A stretch of DNA of 11,418 bases from assembly GCA_035480535.1 (NCBI GenBank), contig DATIHQ010000109.1:1-11418 (forward strand), written 5' to 3'. The notes beneath the pieces were generated by a model. The model did no database searches. It saw only the letters and a list, made by a program, of their open reading frames with translations, and was not told where the DNA came from. The position numbers and the translations under genes are program-made. Positions 5,815 through 11,418 of the stretch are shown one piece after another. This DNA comes from DATIHQ01 sp035480535 (GTDB lineage: Bacteria > Chlamydiota > Chlamydiia > Chlamydiales > SM23-39). Each line of letters starts with the position of its first letter. Position 1 is the first letter of the stretch.

Positions 5815-8800
5815 ATGGGTTGGATAGCCAATCTTGTCCTGATTTTACTTCTGTCCATTTCTCCCCTCGCGTCTGCGGAGGAAGAAAAACTGGAAGGCGT
5901 TCCCCCCGTCCCGGAAGAAATTGCAATCGTCCCCGAAATAGAAAAAATTGCGGCGCCTCCCATTCTACTAGAAGAAATTGCATCCCTCGATGAAATCGCC
6001 GCTGGATCAAAACTATCAAAAGCCAAGCGCGGCGCGGCTCAAGAGGGATACACAATCAACTACAACACCGTCTCCATTCTTGAATACATTCGCTTTGCGA
6101 GCAAAATCTGCAAAGTGAATTTCATCTACGAAGAAGCCGATCTCAACTTCACCGTCACCGTTGTCTCCGATGAGCCGATCACAGCTAAAAATGTGATGGC
6201 AACGCTGATTCAAGTGTTGCGCATCCACGGCCTGATGCTGCTGGAACAAGACAATAACCTCGTCATCCACCGCTCTACAGATGTGAAACAGGTAGCTACG
6301 CTGGTCACTGAAAACCAAACCGATGGGACTGCGGCGATTGTCACCCGCATTTTCCGCGTGAAAAACGCCAAGCCCGATTCCATTGCGGCGATCATCCGCC
6401 CGATGATCTCGACGCAGGCGCTTTTAGAAGTTTCCATGGAGACGAGACAGCTGATTTTAAGCGATATCACGGCAAATGTCGATAAAGTGGCGACCCTCAT
6501 TGAAAACCTCGACTCCCCTTTCGCCCTCCTCGATATCAAGAGCTACGATGTGCAGCATTTAGGCACCGGATCGCTAGTGGATCTCGCGAGCCAGATCATG
6601 AATCCGATTGCCCTCGGCAATCCATTCCTCCTCGTCCCTCAGGAGATGGCGAATAAAATCTTCGTCGTTTCTACCCCCGAGTTGACAGACAAAGCGATCT
6701 CCGTCTTGACAAGCCTCGATACGCCGCCAAAAAAAGAAGTGGCGAATGAGCGAAGATTAAAATCGGAAAATATTTTCGTCTATAAAGTGATGAATCGCTC
6801 CGGCGATGACGTGTTGAAGGGCTTGAATAATATCGCCAAAAATTTGCAGCAAACGGGAGTTCCAGACCCCGATCTCGTCGACACGATCGAACATGCGAGA
6901 TGGATTGCAGAGACCAACTCGATCATGATGGTGGGATCGAAAGAATCTCTCGATCAGATCAAAGATTTCCTAGCCGCCCTCGATGTCTCTTCGGTAGGAC
7001 CTGGAGAAAGAGTCTCTTTTTTCATCTATAAGCCTCAAAATCGCTCTGCTCAAGAAGTGCAGTCGGCCATCACGGAGATGGTGCGCAATCTCAAAGAAGC
7101 CAAAGGAGCCGATCAAAATCTCATCGATACGATCGAAAGCGTCAAAGTCAATCCCCTCACCCACACTCTCGTATTTTCGGGAGAGGAAAAGACATTCCCG
7201 CAAATCAAAGACCTCCTCGCGACCATCGATGCAGCAAATGGCAAATTCCGAGGAAAAAACAATTTCTTCCTCTACAAAATCCAAAAAGCTTCGGAAGAGA
7301 ATATCGCGTCTTCTCTGAAAGACTTCGCTAAAACATTGAGTAAATCCAATGTGGCAGATGAGGGGCTAAACGATTCGATCGCCAACATGAAGTACATCAA
7401 AGAGACGAACTCGCTCCTCTTCACAGGACCTGATGCAGCTCTGAAAAAGATTCAAGATATCGTCCCTGGTTTCGATACGGGAATGGTCCAAATCCCAGCG
7501 AGCACGCAGTTCTTCATTTATAAGCCAGTTTATAAAAAGGGAGATCAACTCCTCAGTTCCATCAAAGAGATCACCGAGCAGCTAAAATCCGACAAACTCT
7601 CCGATCCCGCCTTAATTCACGCTTTGGAGAGCGGCAAATGGGTGAAATCGACCAATTCCTTCATGTTCACTGGAGATCCCGAGGCGCTGGCTAAGATCCA
7701 AACTCTGATCGGCAGCCTCGATGTAGCTACAGGGCCTCCTACAAAACCGGGAGCGGTAAAAAACTTCTTTATTTATCAGCCCCAGTATGCTTCGAGAGAA
7801 GTCACAGATGCCTATTTGAAACAAGTGGCAGATAACTTGAACAAGAAAAGCGATGGAGATCTCATCGACACCCTGCGATCGATGAAATGGATTGAGCCCT
7901 CCCGCTCCTTCATGTTCAATGGCACGGAAGATTCTTTGGCGCGCATCCGCGATATCCTAAAAACCTTCGACACTCCAGATAAAGGACACGCCTCTCAAAA
8001 GGCATTTACGATCTACCCTCTCCAATACGCATCTCAAGAGAAAGCGGAACAGTATCTCAATCTCCTCGCCGACAATCTCTCTAAGAAAGGGGGCAATGAG
8101 GATCTCGTGGCTTCCATTCGTTCCTATAAATGGGTTCCTGAAACCCATTCTTTCATGTTCAATGGCTCTGATGCAGCTTTAACCCAAGTCAAAGACTTGA
8201 TGAAGAGCTTCGATGACACGCAACAGAAAAAACCGGGCTATTTTATCTACAAGGTCCAAAATACGACGGGCGATGTCATTGAGGACGATCTCGACAGTTT
8301 CGCAAAAAATTTCAAATCTTCAGGACTGAAAGATATAGGCATCGTCGACGTCATCGATAAAATGCGCTATGTCAAAGAGACCAATTCTCTTCTCTTGACC
8401 GGCAATCCGCAGGCGATCGATGAGGTGAAAACTCTCATTGCGCAATATGATTACCCGCGTGCTGCAGGTCCCGCAAAAAGCAACTTCTTCATGTATAAAC
8501 CACTCCATCTCAAAGCGGCGCAAATTGAAAAGTCGCTTCACGATGTGGGAAATAACCTGAAAAAAGCAGATCTCGCCGACCCCGCGCTTCTCCAGGCGAT
8601 CGACACGATGAAATATGTAGAGACGACCAATTCCATCGTCTTTACAGGACCTCCCGATACGCTCATCAAAATCCAAAGCTTGGTCAAAGATATCGATGTG
8701 GCTCCAGAGAAAGTGGGCCCCATTCAACACGTGGGCAAAACGACGTTCCTTCTCTATAAATTAAAATATGCTGGCGGCACGCAGATCGTCAATTCGATCA

Positions 8801-10509
8801 AAACAATGACAACCAACCTGAAGAAATCGGGAACCAGCGATAAAGACTTCCTCAGCGCCCTGAATAGCATGAAATATGTCAAAGACACCAATTCGCTTCT
8901 CTTCACGGGAACTGAAGAGGCATTGACGAAAGTGCAGACGCTCGTCGAGCAATTCGATGTGACAGGACTTGGGCCGAAAGTGGAAGCGGGAGCTGGGACA
9001 GCTTCCAATTTCTTTGTCTATAAGCCGATCGCTCTGACAGGTCCGGAACTTGAAAAAATCATGCAGGACTTTGCTGAGAATCTAAAAAGCAGCGGCCTCA
9101 ACGATCCCGATCTCTTCAATTCGATCACCTCCATGCGCTGGATCGACAAAACGCAATCCATTGTTTTCACAGGAACGCCGAAGGCCCTCGATCAGATCAA
9201 AGAACTGCTAAAAACGTTTGATATCCCCACCAATCTCCCCGAAGGGCCAGCTCTTGGAGCCGAGGGCTCCATCCAAGCGATCGATAACACCAGCTTCTTG
9301 GTCTATAAACTCCAATTCCATAAAGGGGATGAAATCCAAGGAGCGCTCCGCCAAATCGCAAAAGATCTGATCCTCTCCAATGCCCCTGTGAATCAAAACC
9401 TCCTCAATGCGATCAACTCCATCCAGTGGCTCGAAGTGACCAATTCGCTTCTCTGCTCCGGCGATCAAGAGACGCTCACTCGCCTGCGCGAACTCATTAA
9501 AAATCTCGATATTCCGCTTAAACAAGTTTTCATCGAGATGTTAGTCATCCAAACCAACATGACCAATGCCCTCACTTTCGGCCTAGAATGGGGCGCGAAC
9601 TATAAATACCGAAATAAATTCTCGGGCAACTCCTACAATTTAATTCCGGCTCCTCCAGGAACAACCTCAGTTCCTACAGATCCCTTTGCCACCAACCTGT
9701 CCAACATCGGACCAACAGGCTCAGGCGCTACTTCCAATACCCCAACACCGCAGCTCATTCCTCCCCCCATTGGAAGCGGTTTTGACCTCGGAGTCATTGG
9801 CGAAGTGATCCGGCATAACGGGCAGACCTTCCTTTCGCTTGGGTCTCTCATTCAAGCGCTCCAAACCGATGATGAAAGCTCCGTAGTTATGACGCCTAAA
9901 ATCATCACCCAAGATGGACGCACTTCAACGATTTTCGTCGGCGAGAACATCCCCTTTGCCGGATCCTTCGTCTCCAACACAAATGGCGGAGGAACGCTCA
10001 GCACCTCCAACATTGAATATCGGGACATTGGATTTAACCTCACCATCACCCCTGTATTGGGCAATTCCGACATCGTCACCCTCGATATCAGCCTCGACCG
10101 CTCGCAAACCCTAACCAATATAACGCAAGCCTCCCTCAATCCAACGCAGACAACGGCCAACGGCATCGTCACGAGCAAAACGACGATGGAGACCACCGTT
10201 CACGTCCCTGACAATCACTATCTCATTCTCAGCGGGATGGTCAACAACTCCAATGTGAAAACCAAAGCAGGCATCCCTTGCCTCGGCGGACTCCCCGTCA
10301 TTGGCGCCGCCTTTTCCAAATCTGGAGATACGCTCTCAAATTCGAACATCGTGATTTTCATTCGGCCCCACATCATCAATTCTCTCGACGACATGAAGCA
10401 CATCACGGCCCATGAAGAAGACTATTTCCGCGATCAAGCAGGCACACCCTTCCTAGAACGCAATTACGATGAGTCAATGGAACTCATCAAAACAGTCGAC
10501 GATGAATAA
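5815..10509 (+). CDS. cdsC: T3S outer-membrane secretin CdsC (SctC/YscC) with eleven extra N-domain repeats
   Basis: SctC forms the outer-membrane ring of the injectisome. From ATG 5815 it has 1564 residues: signal peptide 1-21 (hydrophobic core, then ASA-EEE), an acidic P/E/I linker to about 75, an N0-like domain 79-155, an N1-like domain 172-240, an N2-like domain 241-312, eleven tandem repeats 320-1237, and the secretin core from 1238 (VFIEMLVIQT). The core contains VGENIPF, the GIPCLGGLPVIGAAF secretin signature and VIFIRPHII near the end, then an acidic tail. I recall about 920 residues for C. trachomatis CdsC and about 600 for YscC, so this is exceptionally long. Start choice is uncertain: TTG 5800 would add MCERK and a more basic signal peptide, and neither start has a clear ribosome site. 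The gene overlaps the next one by 8 nt. Confidence 0.92.
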   Translation: MGWIANLVLILLLSISPLASAEEEKLEGVPPVPEEIAIVPEIEKIAAPPILLEEIASLDEIAAGSKLSKAKRGAAQEGYTINYNTVSILEYIRFASKICKVNFIYEEADLNFTVTVVSDEPITAKNVMATLIQVLRIHGLMLLEQDNNLVIHRSTDVKQVATLVTENQTDGTAAIVTRIFRVKNAKPDSIAAIIRPMISTQALLEVSMETRQLILSDITANVDKVATLIENLDSPFALLDIKSYDVQHLGTGSLVDLASQIMNPIALGNPFLLVPQEMANKIFVVSTPELTDKAISVLTSLDTPPKKEVANERRLKSENIFVYKVMNRSGDDVLKGLNNIAKNLQQTGVPDPDLVDTIEHARWIAETNSIMMVGSKESLDQIKDFLAALDVSSVGPGERVSFFIYKPQNRSAQEVQSAITEMVRNLKEAKGADQNLIDTIESVKVNPLTHTLVFSGEEKTFPQIKDLLATIDAANGKFRGKNNFFLYKIQKASEENIASSLKDFAKTLSKSNVADEGLNDSIANMKYIKETNSLLFTGPDAALKKIQDIVPGFDTGMVQIPASTQFFIYKPVYKKGDQLLSSIKEITEQLKSDKLSDPALIHALESGKWVKSTNSFMFTGDPEALAKIQTLIGSLDVATGPPTKPGAVKNFFIYQPQYASREVTDAYLKQVADNLNKKSDGDLIDTLRSMKWIEPSRSFMFNGTEDSLARIRDILKTFDTPDKGHASQKAFTIYPLQYASQEKAEQYLNLLADNLSKKGGNEDLVASIRSYKWVPETHSFMFNGSDAALTQVKDLMKSFDDTQQKKPGYFIYKVQNTTGDVIEDDLDSFAKNFKSSGLKDIGIVDVIDKMRYVKETNSLLLTGNPQAIDEVKTLIAQYDYPRAAGPAKSNFFMYKPLHLKAAQIEKSLHDVGNNLKKADLADPALLQAIDTMKYVETTNSIVFTGPPDTLIKIQSLVKDIDVAPEKVGPIQHVGKTTFLLYKLKYAGGTQIVNSIKTMTTNLKKSGTSDKDFLSALNSMKYVKDTNSLLFTGTEEALTKVQTLVEQFDVTGLGPKVEAGAGTASNFFVYKPIALTGPELEKIMQDFAENLKSSGLNDPDLFNSITSMRWIDKTQSIVFTGTPKALDQIKELLKTFDIPTNLPEGPALGAEGSIQAIDNTSFLVYKLQFHKGDEIQGALRQIAKDLILSNAPVNQNLLNAINSIQWLEVTNSLLCSGDQETLTRLRELIKNLDIPLKQVFIEMLVIQTNMTNALTFGLEWGANYKYRNKFSGNSYNLIPAPPGTTSVPTDPFATNLSNIGPTGSGATSNTPTPQLIPPPIGSGFDLGVIGEVIRHNGQTFLSLGSLIQALQTDDESSVVMTPKIITQDGRTSTIFVGENIPFAGSFVSNTNGGGTLSTSNIEYRDIGFNLTITPVLGNSDIVTLDISLDRSQTLTNITQASLNPTQTTANGIVTSKTTMETTVHVPDNHYLILSGMVNNSNVKTKAGIPCLGGLPVIGAAFSKSGDTLSNSNIVIFIRPHIINSLDDMKHITAHEEDYFRDQAGTPFLERNYDESMELIKTVDDE
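6772..9525 (+). repeat. Eleven tandem N-domain-like protein repeats in cdsC
   Basis: Unit starts are 6772, 7018, 7264, 7510, 7765, 8005, 8239, 8485, 8746, 9010 and 9295; units are 77 to 95 residues, with four of exactly 82. Each begins with an aromatic strand (FF(I/V)YK), then an amphipathic helix ending near NL, a D-x-x-L-x-x-x-I helix, a strand pair SMK(Y/W)(V/I)-x-x-TNS(L/I)xFTG, and a helix with (I/V)xxL ending in (F/L)D. That strand-helix-strand-strand-helix order fits secretin N1-type (KH-like) domains. Linkers between units vary in length (P, G, T and A rich). Units are well diverged at DNA level, so the expansion is old rather than a recent slippage event. Confidence 0.9.
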
Positions 10510-11418
10510 AGCCCTTTGCATCATTTTAGTTATCTTGATGGCCTCGTCCTGCTATCGGGTTCCGGATCGGATTGATCCGCGCGTTAGCTATCAGCTTCAA
10601 GATCAACATTTTGAAGGCTTAAAAAGCGCTTTTCCCCCGCTGGGCCCCGATGAGAAACTCTCTGACTGGGGAAAGGAGATGATGATTGCCCACGCCTTTG
10701 CCGACCAACTCGATCTCTACCGCGCCGTCTCCACCTACAAACGGGCGCAAATTCTCATTCCTCCCCATGAAACTCGCCGCAAGCTCGAAATTCAATACGA
10801 CATTCTTCTCTGCTACTATCTCGGCAAGAAATACGACGAAGTGATCGACGCCTTTGAGAAAAGCGACCTCGCCACTGTCGACAAAAGTTTTCCCGCCTAT
10901 CACGACCTGCTTCTCATTCTCTATGAGTGTTATCGCGAGATGGACAACCCTGAAAAGCAGCAGCGGATTGCGGAGCTGATCGACCAATCTTTCCCTGTCA
11001 CGGGGGAAAAACTCAAACTCTCCCAATCGATCCGCGAAGGAGACCTCTACCAGCTTCAATGTTTTGCCACTGAATTTCACCATCCCCCTTACCTCGATAA
11101 CCTCCTCTCCTGCTACTACGCCCAAAAAAAATCAGTCGGCAGCGCCCAACTCCTCAATGCCTTCATCCCTGGCGCCGGCTATCTCTACATTGGCCAGCGC
11201 ACCTCTGCCTTCACCGCCTTTCTCCTCAATGGCCTCTTCATCGCCGCTGCCTACGAATTCTTCCATCATGGCCATGTTGCCGCCGGCATCATCACCACCT
11301 TTTTTGAATCGGGCTGGTACTTTGGCGGCATCTATGGCGCCGGCGAGGAAGCAAAATACTATAATGAGCGTCTTTACGAGAGGAATGCTTCGCATGTGCT
11401 GAATGAGCACAAGCTGTT
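10502..11418 (+). CDS. Probable lipoprotein with TPR-like helices and C-terminal membrane segment, 3' partial
   Basis: The ATG at 10502 lies inside the end of cdsC (8-nt overlap), so translation is likely coupled. The frame stays open for 305 codons to the end of the window. The N-terminus (hydrophobic 5-13, then MASSC with Cys17) looks like a lipoprotein signal, although Ala at the -3 position is not ideal. Residues about 55-165 are paired amphipathic helices (ADQLDLYRAVSTYKRAQIL, then YDEVIDAFEKSDL) of TPR type. From about 215 comes a glycine-rich hydrophobic region (LLNAFIPGAGYLYIGQRTSA, a hydrophobic helix at 235-252, then GWYFGGIYGAGEEAKYYNER), recalling small TM2-like modules. Function is unknown. 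Its coupling to the secretin gene makes an outer-membrane assembly role possible, which is inference only. I recall different genes (mcsA/mcsB-like) following cdsC in Chlamydia. Confidence 0.75.
   Translation, partial: MNKALCIILVILMASSCYRVPDRIDPRVSYQLQDQHFEGLKSAFPPLGPDEKLSDWGKEMMIAHAFADQLDLYRAVSTYKRAQILIPPHETRRKLEIQYDILLCYYLGKKYDEVIDAFEKSDLATVDKSFPAYHDLLLILYECYREMDNPEKQQRIAELIDQSFPVTGEKLKLSQSIREGDLYQLQCFATEFHHPPYLDNLLSCYYAQKKSVGSAQLLNAFIPGAGYLYIGQRTSAFTAFLLNGLFIAAAYEFFHHGHVAAGIITTFFESGWYFGGIYGAGEEAKYYNERLYERNASHVLNEHKL

Noticed and set aside
6772..9525. Recent tandem DNA duplication or assembly artefact in cdsC.
   Set aside because: Units are well diverged in DNA and differ in length, and the frame is intact throughout, so an assembly artefact or fresh slippage is unlikely.
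10619..11410. Long minus-strand frames opposite the lipoprotein gene.
   Set aside because: The plus-strand frame is open from 10502 to the window end with a signal sequence and helices and is coupled to cdsC; the minus frames are shadows.

Overview
The window carries part of a chlamydial-type type III secretion (T3S) locus. The order sctO-sctP-sctQ, a Ser/Thr kinase, then the secretin sctC matches the Chlamydia cdsO-cdsP-cdsQ-pkn5-cdsC block as I remember it. Several proteins are much longer than I recall for the Chlamydia trachomatis versions, base composition is close to balanced, and an unrelated gene sits inside the block. This suggests an environmental (amoeba-associated, Parachlamydiales-like) member of the Chlamydiae. 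That placement is inference from gene order and sequence character, not from a search.

Layout. 1-528: cdsO, the coiled-coil ATPase stalk, cut at its 5' end. 563-1981: cdsP, the needle-length ruler/substrate switch. 1984-3102: cdsQ, the C-ring/sorting-platform protein, with a well-formed internal start for a separate C-terminal SPOA product. These three plus strand genes are tightly packed and probably one transcript. 3107-3188: a palindromic repeat of CACCGAG/CTCGGTG units that runs up to the start codon of the next gene. 3189-4757: a Pkn5-like kinase with an intact catalytic core, followed by a C-terminal domain resembling SpoIIE/PP2C phosphatases that has lost its metal ligands. 4689-5570 (minus strand): a gene for a probable membrane-anchored protein with a U-box-like segment. 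It has its own strong promoter and its 3' end overlaps the kinase gene tail-to-tail by 69 nt. 5571-5814: an AT-rich divergent promoter region. 5815-10509: cdsC, a giant secretin of about 1564 residues with eleven extra tandem N-domain-like repeats of about 80 residues before the secretin core. 10502-11418: the start of a lipoprotein gene overlapping the end of cdsC; it runs off the window.

How they work together. CdsO, CdsP and CdsQ act at the cytoplasmic base of the injectisome: ATPase stalk, length control and substrate switch, and sorting platform. CdsC forms the outer-membrane ring. The kinase may regulate the apparatus or be an effector. The U-box-like gene, placed among the machinery genes, is a candidate effector aimed at the host ubiquitin system. 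The most notable points are the enlarged secretin, the kinase-pseudophosphatase fusion and the inserted antisense U-box-like gene.
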